Source: Sulfurimonas sp. (lineage in GTDB: Bacteria; Campylobacterota; Campylobacteria; Campylobacterales; Sulfurimonadaceae). Taken from it: a DNA stretch of 40,188 nt. The stretch lies in the NCBI GenBank assembly GCA_024513425.1, contig JANEIH010000006.1:1-40188 (forward strand). The letters are read 5' to 3'. Below the pieces are notes generated by a model that saw only the letters and a program-made list of their open reading frames with translations, made no database searches and was not told the origin of the DNA. The translations under genes were made by a program, and so were the position numbers. The stretch's first letter is position 1. Each line of letters begins with the position of its first letter. This document shows, one piece after another, positions 23,513 to 34,105 of this stretch.

Positions 23513-24271
23513 TCACGCAAGAGATAAAATTTCAGCTTTACCGTCAACAACTGCGATAGTGTGTTCATAGTGTGAACCACGCAAACCATCAGTACTAACA
23601 ACATCCCACCCATTATCTAAGATAACAGGCTTCGACTCTTTTTGACAAATCATCGGCTCCAAACAAAAAACCATTCCATTTTTTATCTTCGGACCCGCTT
23701 TTGGATTATTTCCTTCAAGATAGTTAGGAATTTCTGGCTCTTCATGTGGCTTTTTGCCAATGCCATGCCCACAAAAGTTACGAAGCGGTACAAAACCACA
23801 CTCTAGGATAAACTGCTCTATTAAGTAAGAGAGTCTCTTAAAGTGCATACCCTGTTTGATATTTTTAATCGCATAATACAGAGCATCTTTTGCGCATGCG
23901 ATTAACTCTTCATCCTCTTGAGAAATTTTACCGACACCTACACTGATTGCTGCATCACCGAACCAGCCATCTAACTCTGTACCGATATCATATCCTATAA
24001 CATCTCCTTCTTGGAGCTTATAATCAGATGGAATACCGTGAATAATAACTTCATTAAGTGATGTGCAAACAGCATTTGGAAAACCGTAGAGACCTTTAAA
24101 AGATGGTTTTGCGCCATGACTTCTGATATACTCTTCTGCCATAGCATCTAACTCTTTTAATGTCATTCCGGGTTTGGTATTTTCTTTGAGAAGGTTGAGT
24201 GCGCCGCCGACAATTTTGTTAGCTGCGCGAAGTTTTTCAATTTCTTGAGGTTTTCTAAGTGCAATAGCCAT
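23513..24271 (-). CDS. map: Methionine aminopeptidase, type I
   Basis: 252 residues. Removes the first methionine of new proteins. The metal ligands are visible: two Asp in YDIGTELDGWFGDAAIS, His in FCGHGIGKKPHEEP, and Glu in FCLEPM and in HTIAVVDGKAEIL. The gene ends inside an octamer copy: the TGA stop is part of TGCGTGAG (23512-23519). It lies two bases after secY. Confidence 0.96.
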   Translation of the reverse strand: MAIALRKPQEIEKLRAANKIVGGALNLLKENTKPGMTLKELDAMAEEYIRSHGAKPSFKGLYGFPNAVCTSLNEVIIHGIPSDYKLQEGDVIGYDIGTELDGWFGDAAISVGVGKISQEDEELIACAKDALYYAIKNIKQGMHFKRLSYLIEQFILECGFVPLRNFCGHGIGKKPHEEPEIPNYLEGNNPKAGPKIKNGMVFCLEPMICQKESKPVILDNGWDVVSTDGLRGSHYEHTIAVVDGKAEILSLA

Positions 24272-24273
24272 TG

Positions 24274-25536
24274 CTATAAACCAACTGCACTTAGGGTTTC
24301 ATATTTACTCATATATATCTGAGCTTCTATCTTTCTCATAGTGTCAAGTGCAACCTGAACAACAATAAGTACCGCAGTTCCTCCAAAGAAGAATGGAACA
24401 CCCATTCCTTTGATGATCATAAACGGCAGTGTTGCCACAAGCCCAAGATAAAGTGCACCTGTTACCGTAAGTCTGCTAGCAGTCTCATTTAAGAACTCTT
24501 TTGTAGCTTCTCCGGTACGAATACCAGGAATAAAACCACCCTGACGCTTTAGGTTGTCAGAGATATCTTTTGCATTAAATGTAATCGATGCATAGAAGAA
24601 TGCAAAGAATATTACAAACATAAAAGTTAAAAAGTTAAAAAAGTAAGAGTTTGGATTTAAGAAATCCGCTATTGCTTGAATAGTAGGGTTTGTACTTGAT
24701 GATAAAATAGTCATTGGAAACATCAAGATAGCCGATGCAAAGATAACTGGAATAACGCCGGCCAAATTTACTTTAATAGGAATATAGTTCATCACGCGTT
24801 TGTTTTGGTTTTGCATCATAGTCTTTTTAGCATATGTAATAGGAACACGACGCTCGCCCAACTCAACATAAATGATAACACCTATTGTAATGAGTACGAG
24901 TGCAACGATGGCAATTACTGTAAGAAAACTCATCGCTCCGGTATTTACCATCTCAACAGTTTGCCCTATTGCTCTTGGGATCGCAGAAACGATACCTGCA
25001 AAGATAATTAAAGAGATACCGTTACCGATACCACTTTGCGTAATCTGCTCACCAATCCACATTAAAAGCATAGTACCTGCAAGCATTGAAACTGCAGATA
25101 AAAGAATAAATGTATTGTGATCAGCAAGAATCGCACTGTTACCACCAGGTCCTGTTAAAGATTGCAATCCAACACTTACACCAATCGCTTGAATGATTGT
25201 AATTACAATCGTCGCATAACGGATAATCTGCATATACTTAGTCATACCATCACGCTCTTTTTTCATCTGACCCAAAGCAGGGAAAGTTGCAGCAAAAAGC
25301 TCCATAATAATAGAAGCGGTGATATAAGGCATAATACCAAGTGAAATTATTGATAATCTCTGAACAGCATTTCCACTAAACATATTAAAGAGTCCGAGAG
25401 CATCTGATTGGTGAGAGTCAAAGAAAGAAGCAATAACTGCAGTATCTACGCCAGGTACCGGCACATATGCCAGTAAGCGATAGATAAATAAAAAACCGAT
25501 AGTAATAAGTATTTTATTAACTAGATTTTTATTCAC
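24274..25536 (-). CDS. secY: Protein translocase subunit SecY
   Basis: 420 residues with ten membrane helices. The channel of the Sec system in the inner membrane. Start (KILITIGFLFIYRLLAYVPVPGVD), plug region, the cytoplasmic loop YVELGERRVPITYAKK, and RQGGFIPGIRTGEAT are as in other SecY proteins. It lies two bases after rplO, in the usual spc position. Confidence 0.97.
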   Translation of the reverse strand: MNKNLVNKILITIGFLFIYRLLAYVPVPGVDTAVIASFFDSHQSDALGLFNMFSGNAVQRLSIISLGIMPYITASIIMELFAATFPALGQMKKERDGMTKYMQIIRYATIVITIIQAIGVSVGLQSLTGPGGNSAILADHNTFILLSAVSMLAGTMLLMWIGEQITQSGIGNGISLIIFAGIVSAIPRAIGQTVEMVNTGAMSFLTVIAIVALVLITIGVIIYVELGERRVPITYAKKTMMQNQNKRVMNYIPIKVNLAGVIPVIFASAILMFPMTILSSSTNPTIQAIADFLNPNSYFFNFLTFMFVIFFAFFYASITFNAKDISDNLKRQGGFIPGIRTGEATKEFLNETASRLTVTGALYLGLVATLPFMIIKGMGVPFFFGGTAVLIVVQVALDTMRKIEAQIYMSKYETLSAVGL

Positions 25537-25538
25537 AA

Positions 25539-25937
25539 CTATTTACCTGCTGTTGTAATGTTTTCGTCTTTAATTTTCGATGCTAAATCTTTTGCAGAAG
25601 CACCTACTAATTTAACTTTTTCAACTGATGCAGCGATTTTGTGAACACTACGAATAGACTCCATGGTGATCTCTTTGAGTTCAGCAACAGCTTTGATTTT
25701 TTCAACATTAATTACATATGGCTTTTCAACTCTTGAGTGAAAACCAATTTTTGGTAAACGTTTTGCAAGTGGTTGTTGACCACCTTCAAAGTTTCTTTTT
25801 CTTTTGTAACCTGAGCGAGATTTCTGACCTTTTTGACCACGAGCAGCAGTCTTGCCGGTACCAGAACCTTGCCCACGCCCAACACGCTTACGAGCGTGAG
25901 TTGAACCCTCTGCAGGTGTTAAGTTTTCAATACCCAT
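25539..25937 (-). CDS. rplO: Ribosomal protein L15
   Basis: 132 residues: [40 protein letters not shown] with the extended Gly/Lys-rich N-terminus that threads into 23S rRNA. It is a little shorter than E. coli L15 (144). Precedes secY by two bases. Confidence 0.96.
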   Translation of the reverse strand: MGIENLTPAEGSTHARKRVGRGQGSGTGKTAARGQKGQKSRSGYKRKRNFEGGQQPLAKRLPKIGFHSRVEKPYVINVEKIKAVAELKEITMESIRSVHKIAASVEKVKLVGASAKDLASKIKDENITTAGK

Positions 25938-25940
25938 TTT

Positions 25941-26390
25941 CTATCCTTTGATATAAGATAGTGCTTCAATTGTAGCACGCACCAGTGTGTTTGGATTGTT
26001 AGAACCGATTGATTTTGTAAGAATATCTTGAATCCCCGCAAGCTCAAGAACTGGACGAGCAGCTCCACCGGCGATAACTCCAGTACCCTCAGATGCTGGC
26101 TTAAGCAAAACACGACTAGCGTTATATTTATGCTCAATATCGTGAGCAATAGTTGAGCCTTTAATCTTAACAGTTGTTAAGTTTTTAAATGCGTTATCAA
26201 CTGCTTTACGAATAGCATCGGGAACCTCTTTGGCTTTACCAACACCGTAACCGACTGTACCGTTTTTGTTACCGACAACTACAAGAGCAGTAAAACGAAA
26301 GCGTCTACCACCCTTTACAACTTTAGTAACACGACCAATATTTACAATTGATTCTTCAAATTCATCTCTATTGATTTCTCTCATAGCCAT
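25941..26390 (-). CDS. rpsE: Ribosomal protein S5
   Basis: 149 residues with the S5 double-stranded RNA-binding domain ([20 protein letters not shown]) and the C-terminal domain ([35 protein letters not shown]). S5 is involved in decoding accuracy and helicase activity at the mRNA entry. Lies three bases before rplO. Confidence 0.97.
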   Translation of the reverse strand: MAMREINRDEFEESIVNIGRVTKVVKGGRRFRFTALVVVGNKNGTVGYGVGKAKEVPDAIRKAVDNAFKNLTTVKIKGSTIAHDIEHKYNASRVLLKPASEGTGVIAGGAARPVLELAGIQDILTKSIGSNNPNTLVRATIEALSYIKG

Positions 26391-26396
26391 GCGCTC

Positions 26397-26753
26397 CTAG
26401 AACTTAATTTCGTTTGCACGAAGTGCGTCACCAAATGCAGCGATAACGCCGTGATATTGGTAACCATTACGATCAAATACAACCTCAGTGATGTTAGCTT
26501 CTTTTAGTTTAGCGGCGAATGCCTCACCAAGTGCAGCAGCACCTTCTTTGTTTGACTTTTGACCAGTAGCCTTAGAGTGTAGTGCGCATAAAGTTGTTGC
26601 ATTTGCATCATCAATAGCTTGTACACTTAGGTAACGATTAGACTTAAATACAGAAACACGAGGAAGTATAGCACTACCAGATATTTTTGCACGAATACGA
26701 CGCTTACGCTTTAGGCGATTAGCTACTTTATTTTTTAATACTTTAGCATTCAT
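26397..26753 (-). CDS. rplR: Ribosomal protein L18
   Basis: 118 residues: [20 protein letters not shown] at the basic N-terminus and the [33 protein letters not shown] core. L18 binds 5S rRNA in the 50S central protuberance. Confidence 0.96.
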   Translation of the reverse strand: MNAKVLKNKVANRLKRKRRIRAKISGSAILPRVSVFKSNRYLSVQAIDDANATTLCALHSKATGQKSNKEGAAALGEAFAAKLKEANITEVVFDRNGYQYHGVIAAFGDALRANEIKF

Positions 26754-26766
26754 CTATCTTCCTCCA

Positions 26767-27303
26767 TTATTTCTTAGCGGTTTTACCGGCTTTACGCACG
26801 ATATGCTCATCAATGTATTTAACACCTTTACCTTTGTACGGCTCTGGTGGACGGAAAGAACGAATCTCTGCAGCAACTTGACCAAGCTTTTGCTTATCAT
26901 GGCTTTTGAGAGTAATAACATTCTTTTCAACTGACGCTTCGATATCTTTTGGTAACTCATAGTTAATATCATGAGAAAATCCAAGTTGTAGGTTAAGAAT
27001 CTGACCTTTAACAGCAGCTCTATAACCAACACCATTAATCTCTAATTGTTTTTGATAACCGGTAGTTAGTCCAGTGACAATGTTTTGAGCCAATGATCTA
27101 AAAGTTCCCCAAAAAGCTCTATGCTCACGCAAATCTGAAAGATTTTTAAAAGTTAGTTTATTCTCTTCAATTTCGAAAGTAACATAACCTTTAGTATCTA
27201 AATCAACACTATTTTTACCTTTAGTAAAAGTAATAACATTTCCATTTGTAGTAACTGTAATGTCACTAGCAAATTCTACAGGATTTTTTCCAATTCTTGA
27301 CAT
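26767..27303 (-). CDS. rplF: Ribosomal protein L6
   Basis: 178 residues, two repeated L6 domains. MSRIGKNPVEFASDITVTTN at the start and the end segment RSFRPPEPYKGKGVKYIDEH, a conserved 23S rRNA contact. An octamer copy at 27124 encodes LRE in DLREHRAFWG. Confidence 0.97.
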   Translation of the reverse strand: MSRIGKNPVEFASDITVTTNGNVITFTKGKNSVDLDTKGYVTFEIEENKLTFKNLSDLREHRAFWGTFRSLAQNIVTGLTTGYQKQLEINGVGYRAAVKGQILNLQLGFSHDINYELPKDIEASVEKNVITLKSHDKQKLGQVAAEIRSFRPPEPYKGKGVKYIDEHIVRKAGKTAKK

Positions 27304-27312
27304 GCTACTCTC

Positions 27313-27711
27313 CTACCAAACCGTACACATAACTTCACCACCAACACCAAGCTCGTAAGCTTTGTCATTTGATAGAACGCCATGAGATGTACTAACGATA
27401 ATTGTTCCATAACCATTTTTGAAACGCTTAATATCTTCTTTACCCTTGTAAACACGACGACCGGGCTTAGAGATACGCTTCAACTCATTGATTATACATT
27501 TATCATTATCATCATACTTCAGTACAGCTTTAATTGTCTTCTTTACACCATCTTCGATTACATTAAAGCTATCTAAATAACCTTTATCAACCAAGATGCC
27601 GACTACTGCTTCAACAGACTTAGAGTGAACTAAAGTTGTTGTAGCCAATCTTCTCATACCAGCATTACGAACACGCGTTAATGCATCTGATACTAAATCA
27701 TTAATTGCCAT
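27313..27711 (-). CDS. rpsH: Ribosomal protein S8
   Basis: 132 residues: [20 protein letters not shown], and the C-terminal [29 protein letters not shown], which is the standard S8 end. S8 is a primary binder of the 16S central domain; in E. coli it also represses the spc operon. The 71-base gap before it (toward rpsN) is the largest in this operon. Confidence 0.97.
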   Translation of the reverse strand: MAINDLVSDALTRVRNAGMRRLATTTLVHSKSVEAVVGILVDKGYLDSFNVIEDGVKKTIKAVLKYDDNDKCIINELKRISKPGRRVYKGKEDIKRFKNGYGTIIVSTSHGVLSNDKAYELGVGGEVMCTVW

Positions 27712-27782
27712 TTATATTTTCCTTATATTTTGCAAGTCTTACGACTGCTACTGTTAGGAGTTTCTGCGTGAGAAGCTGACGC

Positions 27783-27968
27783 TTACCAAGAAGACTTTCT
27801 AACACCTGGAATCATTCCCTCATTTGCCATTTTTCTAAAACAGATACGACAAATCCCAAAATCACGAAGAACAGAATGTGGACGACCACAGATCTGACAA
27901 CGAGTATATCCACGCACTTTAAACTTTGGAGTACGCTTCGCTTTTGCGATCATAGACTTCTTAGCCAT
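27783..27968 (-). CDS. rpsN: Ribosomal protein S14, zinc-binding type
   Basis: 61 residues, the short zinc form, with C-x2-C in [11 protein letters not shown] and C-x2-C in [14 protein letters not shown]. It shares a base with the rplE stop. Its downstream gap to rpsH contains an octamer copy at 27765. Confidence 0.97.
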   Translation of the reverse strand: MAKKSMIAKAKRTPKFKVRGYTRCQICGRPHSVLRDFGICRICFRKMANEGMIPGVRKSSW

Positions 27969-28513
27969 TAGTTGCTCCCTTTAGTAAAAGGCATACCGAG
28001 TTTCTCTAAAAGAACCATTCCTGCCTTATCAGAATCAGCTGCAGTAACTACAGTGATATTCATACCGTGGATTTGCATGATTGAATCATAGCTAACCTCT
28101 GGAAAAATAAGCTGCTCTTGAAGACCGAAGTTATAGTTACCGCGACCATCAAAACCATTTCTTGGAACACCACGAAAGTCTTTTACGCGTGGAAGTGCGA
28201 TAGATACAAGGCGATCTAAGAAGTTATACATATTTTCACCACGAAGCGTTACACGAACACCAACCGGCATACCTTCACGAACCTTGAAACCTGCAACAGA
28301 TTTCTTAGCGACTATAACAGAAGCCTTTTGACCGGCGATAGTAGTAATAGTATCTTCAATGTTTTGGATAAGTTTATTATCTTTCATAGCAAAGCCGGCA
28401 CCAACAGAGATAATAATCTTCTCTAATGCAGGAATTTCCATAACATTTTTAATGCCTAAAGCTTCTTGAATCTCTGGTCTGAGTGCTAAATATTTCTCTT
28501 TTAAACGAGCCAT
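27968..28513 (-). CDS. rplE: Ribosomal protein L5
   Basis: 181 residues: [38 protein letters not shown], and the [20 protein letters not shown] segment. L5 binds 5S rRNA and P-site tRNA at the 50S-30S bridge. Normal length; starts 3 bases after rplX. Confidence 0.97.
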   Translation of the reverse strand: MARLKEKYLALRPEIQEALGIKNVMEIPALEKIIISVGAGFAMKDNKLIQNIEDTITTIAGQKASVIVAKKSVAGFKVREGMPVGVRVTLRGENMYNFLDRLVSIALPRVKDFRGVPRNGFDGRGNYNFGLQEQLIFPEVSYDSIMQIHGMNITVVTAADSDKAGMVLLEKLGMPFTKGSN

Positions 28514-28516
28514 TTA

Positions 28517-28747
28517 TTATGCCTCCACTTTGCGTACATTTGAAACATCTATAGGCATCTCTTTATTGATATGACCGCCTTTTGTGTTCTCTTCAGTTGG
28601 CTTAAGAGCTTTTTTAGCTACTTTGCAACCCTTTACAATTACTTTATTTTCCTTAGGAAATACCGCAAGTACAGTCTCTTTTGTACCTTTGTCATTACCA
28701 GCGATAATTTCTACAGTATCACCTTTTTTGAAATTAAATTTTGCCAT
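28517..28747 (-). CDS. rplX: Ribosomal protein L24
   Basis: 76 residues with a KOW motif (KKGDTVEIIAGNDKGTKETV). Shorter than E. coli L24 (104) because the C-terminal part is reduced, a form found in Campylobacterota. An assembly initiator for the 50S subunit. Shares one base with rplN. Confidence 0.95.
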   Translation of the reverse strand: MAKFNFKKGDTVEIIAGNDKGTKETVLAVFPKENKVIVKGCKVAKKALKPTEENTKGGHINKEMPIDVSNVRKVEA

Positions 28748-29115
28748 TAAACAACCTCCGGTGCAAGAGATACAATCTTCATGAATCCTGCGTAACGAAC
28801 TTCACGACCAATTGGTCCGAAGATACGAGTACCAATAGGCTCTCTCTTGTCATCAAGTATTACAGCAGCGTTATCATCAAAACGAATAAGTGATCCATTT
28901 TCGCGTTGAACTTCTTTATGAGTTCTAACAACAACAGCTTTAACAACTTTACCTTTTTTAACTTTAGCAGTTGGAATCGCTTTTTTAACAGAAGCAACAA
29001 TAACGTCACCAACTGATGCGTAGCGACGCTTAGAACCACCAAGCACCTTAATACACATAATCTCTTTTGCACCTGTATTATCAGCTACATTTAAACGAGT
29101 AAAACCTTGAATCAT
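28747..29115 (-). CDS. rplN: Ribosomal protein L14
   Basis: 122 residues: [50 protein letters not shown]. Conserved in sequence and length; L14 forms an intersubunit bridge. Confidence 0.97.
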   Translation of the reverse strand: MIQGFTRLNVADNTGAKEIMCIKVLGGSKRRYASVGDVIVASVKKAIPTAKVKKGKVVKAVVVRTHKEVQRENGSLIRFDDNAAVILDDKREPIGTRIFGPIGREVRYAGFMKIVSLAPEVV

Positions 29116-29117
29116 TA

Positions 29118-29363
29118 CTACGCTCCTTTTACAACTGACTTAAGTCTAAAAGATTTTGTTTTAGACATTGGACGACATTCGATTGCAACAATCTCATCTC
29201 CAACTTTACACTCATTACGCTCATCATGCACTAGGTACTTTTTGAAGCGTTTTATAACCTTATGGTAACGAGGATGCATTACACGGCGCTCAACAACAAT
29301 AGTTACTGTCTTGTCACCAGCAATTTTTACAACATTACCTTGAATTTCACGTTTATGTGTCAT
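29118..29363 (-). CDS. rpsQ: Ribosomal protein S17
   Basis: 81 residues, OB fold: [40 protein letters not shown], and the [11 protein letters not shown] end. Binds the 16S 5' domain. Lies two bases before rplN. Confidence 0.97.
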   Translation of the reverse strand: MTHKREIQGNVVKIAGDKTVTIVVERRVMHPRYHKVIKRFKKYLVHDERNECKVGDEIVAIECRPMSKTKSFRLKSVVKGA

Positions 29364-29373
29364 CGCTCGTCCC

Positions 29374-29562
29374 CTACTTCTCTACTGCAACAAGTGCAGT
29401 GTTGATTCTTGCAATATCTTTTTTAGCAACACGAAGTTCACTAGTATTTTGTAATTGCATCATCTTTTGTTTAATTTTTAAAGTAAACAGCTCAGTCTTC
29501 TTCTCTTTAAGCATAGCTTGAAGTTCTGCTGCACTTTTACCTGCTAAATCAGAATATTTCAT
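29374..29562 (-). CDS. rpmC: Ribosomal protein L29
   Basis: 62 residues, helical hairpin: [41 protein letters not shown]29 sits at the tunnel exit, where trigger factor and SRP dock. Its start overlaps the end of rplP by 14 bases. Confidence 0.96.
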   Translation of the reverse strand: MKYSDLAGKSAAELQAMLKEKKTELFTLKIKQKMMQLQNTSELRVAKKDIARINTALVAVEK

Positions 29563-29974
29563 TGCTCATCTCCGCAGTAATTATTTTTGTTTTGAATGGT
29601 AACTTGTGCATAGCAAGAGTTAGTGCTTCACGAGCTAAATCATGTGGTACACCAGCCATTTCAAAAATTATACGACCTGGTTTGATGTTCATAACCCATT
29701 CATCAACCGCACCTTTACCTTTACCCATACGAGTTTCAAGAGGCTTAGCAGTTAATGGTTTTGCAGGAAATACTCTAATCCAAATCTTACCATTTCTTTT
29801 GATGTGGCGTGTAGCAGAGATACGAGCCGACTCAATCTGACGAGAGTTGATACGACCAGCTTCTACCGCTTTGAAGCCGATATCACCAAAAGCTAACTTG
29901 TAACCTGAACGAGCGTAACCGCGGTTACGACCTTTCATTACTTTACGATATTTTGTTCTTTTTGGCATTAACAT
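29549..29974 (-). CDS. rplP: Ribosomal protein L16
   Basis: 141 residues. [40 protein letters not shown] near the peptidyl transferase A-site contact. [11 protein letters not shown] is a common start in relatives, although a second ATG two codons later is possible. Confidence 0.97.
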   Translation of the reverse strand: MLMPKRTKYRKVMKGRNRGYARSGYKLAFGDIGFKAVEAGRINSRQIESARISATRHIKRNGKIWIRVFPAKPLTAKPLETRMGKGKGAVDEWVMNIKPGRIIFEMAGVPHDLAREALTLAMHKLPFKTKIITAEMSNEIF

Positions 29975-29976
29975 AA

Positions 29977-30690
29977 TTATTCAGCCTTTTCACTATTTTC
30001 GCGACGCGGTTTTCTTGAACGACGCTCTTTTTTCTCTTCTTTGGCTTCTGCCGGGATACCTTTGGTGAGTACCTCTCCTTTGAATATCCACACTTTTACA
30101 CCTATGATACCATATGTAGTATGTGCTTCAGCAAAACCATAATCAATCTTAGCACGAAGTGTATGAAGTGGAACGCGTCCCTCTAAATACCACTCAGTAC
30201 GAGCCATTTCAGCTCCACCGAGACGACCGGCAACAGAAACTTTAATACCTTTGGCACCTGAGCGTTGTGCATTTTGCATAACTTTTTTCATAGCTCTACG
30301 GAATGCAATACGACGCTCTAACTGTGTCGCCACATTTTCAGCAACAAGCTGTGCTGAGATTTGTGCTTTTTTCTCTTCTTTGATGTTGATAGAAATTGGT
30401 TTACCAACAAGTTTTTGAACTGCAGTTTTAAGTTTTTCGATATCTGCACCTTTTTTACCAATGATGATACCAGGGCGTGCTGCAACGATAGTTACACGCA
30501 AGCGTTTTACAGTTCTCTCAATGATGATGTTGGAAACACCGGCATAATAAAGCTCTTTCTTTAAAAATGTTCTAATCTTGTGATCTTCACCTAAACTAGC
30601 CGGAGCAGTTTTAAAGTTAGGAAACCAACGAGATTCCCAATTACGGTTGATTCCAAGACGCAAACCAATAGGATTAACTTTTTGACCCAT
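29977..30690 (-). CDS. rpsC: Ribosomal protein S3
   Basis: 237 residues with a KH domain ([20 protein letters not shown]) and the C-terminal domain ([20 protein letters not shown]). The tail after about 215 is a charged extension ([20 protein letters not shown]). Part of the mRNA entry channel. Confidence 0.97.
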   Translation of the reverse strand: MGQKVNPIGLRLGINRNWESRWFPNFKTAPASLGEDHKIRTFLKKELYYAGVSNIIIERTVKRLRVTIVAARPGIIIGKKGADIEKLKTAVQKLVGKPISINIKEEKKAQISAQLVAENVATQLERRIAFRRAMKKVMQNAQRSGAKGIKVSVAGRLGGAEMARTEWYLEGRVPLHTLRAKIDYGFAEAHTTYGIIGVKVWIFKGEVLTKGIPAEAKEEKKERRSRKPRRENSEKAE

Positions 30691-30691
30691 T

Positions 30692-31009
30692 CTACTTACC
30701 CTCTACTTCTACTAAGATATGTGCTGTTGGTTTTCTGATACCTGAAGCCATACCACGAGCACGTGGACGGAAACGCTTAAGTACTGGACCATTGTCAACA
30801 CGACATGATGTAATTACACAATCTTCAGCTTCGCTACCGCTATTGGCTACTGCAGATGCAATAACTTTAGAGATAATTTTTGCTGCCTTATTTGGAGTAA
30901 ATTCCAAGGCTGCCATTGCTTCTTCAGCATTCATACCTTGAACTTCACGCGCAATAAGACGAGATTTAATAGGTGATACACGGATAAACTTTAATAGTGC
31001 TCTAGCCAT
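30692..31009 (-). CDS. rplV: Ribosomal protein L22
   Basis: 105 residues: [20 protein letters not shown], and the loop that lines the exit tunnel ([20 protein letters not shown]). Macrolide-resistance changes occur in that loop in other species; here it looks unaltered. One base from rpsC. Confidence 0.97.
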   Translation of the reverse strand: MARALLKFIRVSPIKSRLIAREVQGMNAEEAMAALEFTPNKAAKIISKVIASAVANSGSEAEDCVITSCRVDNGPVLKRFRPRARGMASGIRKPTAHILVEVEGK

Positions 31010-31011
31010 GA

Positions 31012-31287
31012 CTACCCCTTCTTCTGAACAGAGCCCTTATGGCCCTTAAATGTACGAGTTGGTGCAAATTCACCAAGTTTATAACCAATGTGGTTTTCTG
31101 TAACATATACAGGAACGAATTGGCGACCATTATGAACATTTAATGTTAACCCAACCATCTCAGGAAGAACCATAGATCTTCTTGACCATGTTTTAATAGG
31201 TTTTTTGTCTCCGCTAGCTTTCGCTGTCTCAACTTTTTTCATTAAATGCTCATCTACGAATGGACCTTTTTTAACTGAACGAGCCAT
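31012..31287 (-). CDS. rpsS: Ribosomal protein S19
   Basis: 91 residues: [55 protein letters not shown]. Located in the 30S head near S13. Shares one base with rplB. Confidence 0.97.
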   Translation of the reverse strand: MARSVKKGPFVDEHLMKKVETAKASGDKKPIKTWSRRSMVLPEMVGLTLNVHNGRQFVPVYVTENHIGYKLGEFAPTRTFKGHKGSVQKKG

Positions 31288-32132
31288 TAGCCTACCCTTT
31301 TTGCATTTGGTTTACGGCGAGTAATAATAAGTTTATCACTAGCTTTTTTACGACGAGTTTTAGCACCCTTAGTTGGTTTACCCCAAGGAGTAACCGGATG
31401 ACGACCTGAATTCGTTTTACCTTCACCACCACCATGCGGGTGATCAATAGGGTTCATGGCGGAACCACGAGTTTGAGGACGAATACCCATATGACGAGTA
31501 CGACCAGCTTTTGCGATTACAATGTTAGAATACTCTTCGTTTCCAACTGCACCAATAGTAGCCATACACTCGCCAAGTACTAAACGCATTTCAGACGAAG
31601 GCATACGAAGTGAAACATATTTCCCATCACGACCCATAATCTGAGCGGATGCTCCAGCTGAACGCACCATTTGTCCACCTTTTCCAACTTTAAGCTCAAT
31701 GTTATGAATTAATGTACCGACAGGAATATTTTTAAGTTTCATCGCATTTCCCGGTTTAACATCTAAACCAGACTCAGCAGACTCAATCTTGTCACCAACA
31801 TTTAAACCTTTTGGTTGAAGAATATAACGCTTATCACCATCTGCATAAGTAATAAGTGCAATTCTACAGTTACGGTATGGATCATACTCAATAGTAGAAA
31901 CAGTACCGCAAACACCAAACTTGTTACGCTTGAAGTCAATAATACGGTAAAGTTTTTTTGCACCTGCCTGCTTATGACGAGATGTAATACGACCATTGTT
32001 GTTGCGACCTGCGTGAGCCGGTAACTTAACAAGTAATGAACGAACACTAGCTTTAGCAGTGATATCTGAACTATCTACATTCGTATAAAAACGACGAGAT
32101 GGAGTTATCGGTCTATAAGTTTTAATTGCCAT
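31287..32132 (-). CDS. rplB: Ribosomal protein L2
   Basis: 281 residues: [40 protein letters not shown], and the active-centre region [17 protein letters not shown] with the conserved His. Needed for peptidyl transferase assembly. An antisense octamer at 32010 encodes AHAG in [11 protein letters not shown], a conserved segment, so this copy may be chance. Confidence 0.97.
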   Translation of the reverse strand: MAIKTYRPITPSRRFYTNVDSSDITAKASVRSLLVKLPAHAGRNNNGRITSRHKQAGAKKLYRIIDFKRNKFGVCGTVSTIEYDPYRNCRIALITYADGDKRYILQPKGLNVGDKIESAESGLDVKPGNAMKLKNIPVGTLIHNIELKVGKGGQMVRSAGASAQIMGRDGKYVSLRMPSSEMRLVLGECMATIGAVGNEEYSNIVIAKAGRTRHMGIRPQTRGSAMNPIDHPHGGGEGKTNSGRHPVTPWGKPTKGAKTRRKKASDKLIITRRKPNAKRVG

Positions 32133-32133
32133 C

Positions 32134-32415
32134 TTATACCGCCAAACTTTCTATTTGTGCACCCTCAGGTAAAGTAACATAGAACTTTTTAAAGTCTTTT
32201 TGTTTACCCTGTACACCACGGAAGCGTTTTACTTTTCCGCTTTGATTTAGAGAGTTGATTTTTGTAGGAATGATTCCAAAATACTCTCTAAAAACCTCTT
32301 TAAGACCCGTCTTAGTCATACATGGCGATGTCTGAACAACAATCACACCATCTTCTTGAAGACTAAGAGTTTTCTCTGTATATAGTATAGATTTAATATC
32401 TGTAATATCTGCCAT
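32134..32415 (-). CDS. rplW: Ribosomal protein L23
   Basis: 93 residues: [59 protein letters not shown]. Docking site for trigger factor and SRP at the tunnel exit. Shares one base with rplD. Confidence 0.96.
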   Translation of the reverse strand: MADITDIKSILYTEKTLSLQEDGVIVVQTSPCMTKTGLKEVFREYFGIIPTKINSLNQSGKVKRFRGVQGKQKDFKKFYVTLPEGAQIESLAV

Positions 32416-33029
32416 TACTTAGCCTCACTTACAAGATTTTCCCATACAGCTTTTTCTATCACAATTGAGCGATAGTTAGCAGCCAAGTATGCGTTTAACT
32501 CATTAGCTTCGATAACATAAGTAGATTGAAGATTTTCAAATGCCAAGTATGTTTTCTCATCTAAGAGTTCTTTAACAAAAAGAGTATCTCTTTGGTTAAG
32601 AGTTTTAAATATTGCTGCAGCGTCTTTTGTTTTACCAGACTCTACTGCGATACTCTCAACTATAAACAAAGTACCATTTTGTGCATGTTCATTTAAAGCG
32701 AAGTTAAGAGCAAGTTTCTTTTGCTTTTTATTTACTTTAAGATCGTAGTTACGGTTGTTTTGAGGACCAAATGCCTTACCACCGCCTACAAATATCGGAG
32801 AACGACGAGAGCCGGCTCTAGCACGGCCTCCACCTTTTTGAGCCCATGGTTTTTTACCACCACCACGCACATCACTTCTACCTTTAGCAACTGCTGTATT
32901 TGCACGCTGTGCAGCTTGAGCAGATTTTACATAAAGGTAAAGGTTATGAGGGTTGATTCCAGAGAAAGACTCTGGTAATGCTAACTCAGAAGCTTTTTCC
33001 ATTTTTTCATTTAAAACGATTGCGCTCAT
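32415..33029 (-). CDS. rplD: Ribosomal protein L4
   Basis: 204 residues with the tunnel loop [40 protein letters not shown]. In E. coli L4 represses the S10 operon through its leader; whether that holds here is unknown, since the leader here is only about 50 bases. Confidence 0.97.
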   Translation of the reverse strand: MSAIVLNEKMEKASELALPESFSGINPHNLYLYVKSAQAAQRANTAVAKGRSDVRGGGKKPWAQKGGGRARAGSRRSPIFVGGGKAFGPQNNRNYDLKVNKKQKKLALNFALNEHAQNGTLFIVESIAVESGKTKDAAAIFKTLNQRDTLFVKELLDEKTYLAFENLQSTYVIEANELNAYLAANYRSIVIEKAVWENLVSEAK

Positions 33030-33604
33030 TATTTAGCTACCTTTACACGACCTAAAGAGCCGTTTGCACCACTTACTGAACCTAAAACCGCAATGATTTT
33101 GTTTTCAGCATCGTAAGAAACGATCTCATTTTTTACACTATTTTGTGTATTACCATATTGTCCGGGCATTTTCTTGCCTTTCATAACACGACCTGGCCAC
33201 TCAGCATTACCGATAGAACCTGTTCTGCGACCAAATCTATGACCATGAGATGCAGGACCACCGCCGAAATTCCAACGCTTCATACCACCGGAAAAACCGC
33301 GACCTTTAGTGTTAAATGTGGTTTTAAGCACACTTGCTTCTGCAAGTGGAGCCAAATCCAAATCACCAGCTTCAGCATTTGCTACTTCTAATGTAACAAA
33401 ACGGTTAAATTCTGCAGAAAGGTTGTATCTCTTCTGTTGACCTTCAATTGCTTTATTTATTTTTTTACCACTGTTGTACGCAACAATAGCTTTACCATCA
33501 TTAACTTCACACACCTTAGCATCTAGAACTCTTAAGAGAGTAACTGGTTTTGCTGGCACTGTGATAGTACGGCTCATGCCGATTTTTTCAACAATATATT
33601 CCAT
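33029..33604 (-). CDS. rplC: Ribosomal protein L3
   Basis: 191 residues: [20 protein letters not shown] at the start, and the W-loop region [40 protein letters not shown]. Shorter than E. coli L3 (209). First large-subunit gene of the operon, 12 bases after rpsJ. Confidence 0.97.
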   Translation of the reverse strand: MEYIVEKIGMSRTITVPAKPVTLLRVLDAKVCEVNDGKAIVAYNSGKKINKAIEGQQKRYNLSAEFNRFVTLEVANAEAGDLDLAPLAEASVLKTTFNTKGRGFSGGMKRWNFGGGPASHGHRFGRRTGSIGNAEWPGRVMKGKKMPGQYGNTQNSVKNEIVSYDAENKIIAVLGSVSGANGSLGRVKVAK

Positions 33605-33616
33605 ATTTGGTTACTC

Positions 33617-33928
33617 CTATTTGTCCATAGAGCGAACTTCAACATCCACTTCCGGCGCAAGATCTAGTTTCATTAATGAATCAACAGTCTCTGGAGTTGC
33701 AGAAACAATGTCAATCATTCTAGCGTGCATACGAATTTCAAACTGTTCACGAGATTTTTTATTGACATGAACCGATTTTAAAACAGTATATTTACGAATT
33801 TTTGTTGGTAAAGGTATTGGACCGCGAATTACCGCACCAGTACGCTTAACAGCCTCAACGATTGATGCTACTGATCTATCAAGTACACGATGATCATAAG
33901 CTTTCAATTTTAAACGAATTTTTTCCAT
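33617..33928 (-). CDS. rpsJ: Ribosomal protein S10
   Basis: 103 residues: [55 protein letters not shown]. The first gene of the S10-spc operon; S10 also acts in transcription antitermination with NusB. AAGGA before the ATG. Confidence 0.97.
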   Translation of the reverse strand: MEKIRLKLKAYDHRVLDRSVASIVEAVKRTGAVIRGPIPLPTKIRKYTVLKSVHVNKKSREQFEIRMHARMIDIVSATPETVDSLMKLDLAPEVDVEVRSMDK

Positions 33929-33984
33929 AATTTTCCTTCTAAAGAACTCGTTGGATCTTAGCCCAACTATTTTAAGGGAGCAGA

Positions 33985-34013
33985 ATTATACTCAAACTAG
34001 GAGTAATATTCAA
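33985..34013 (-). promoter_or_regulatory. Promoter of the S10-spc ribosomal operon
   Basis: On the minus strand, TTGAAT (34013-34008), a 17-base spacer and TATAAT (33990-33985) form a near-consensus sigma-70-type promoter. Transcription would start near 33978 and give a leader of about 50 bases before rpsJ. It appears to be the only strong promoter for the 10.7-kb operon. Confidence 0.75.
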
Positions 34014-34070
34014 GGATTTAGGGAATAAAAATGAAAATTATTTGAAATTTATTTCCTCTTAAAAAGGAAA

Positions 34071-34079
34071 TGATATAAT
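34071..34079 (+). promoter_or_regulatory. Extended -10 promoter of the ATPase-rnhB operon
   Basis: TGATATAAT is an extended -10 element 26 bases before the ATG. A perfect 6-bp inverted repeat ATTTCC / GGAAAT (34051-34056 / 34066-34071) lies just upstream, overlapping the spacer, where a repressor could bind. Confidence 0.5.
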
Positions 34080-34105
34080 AGATTAGATAAAAAAATGGAT
34101 AATTT

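Noticed and set aside
31980-32020. Octamer in rplB as evidence for DNA-level selection
   Set aside because: The amino acids it encodes are part of a highly conserved rRNA-binding segment, so this copy alone could be due to protein constraint.
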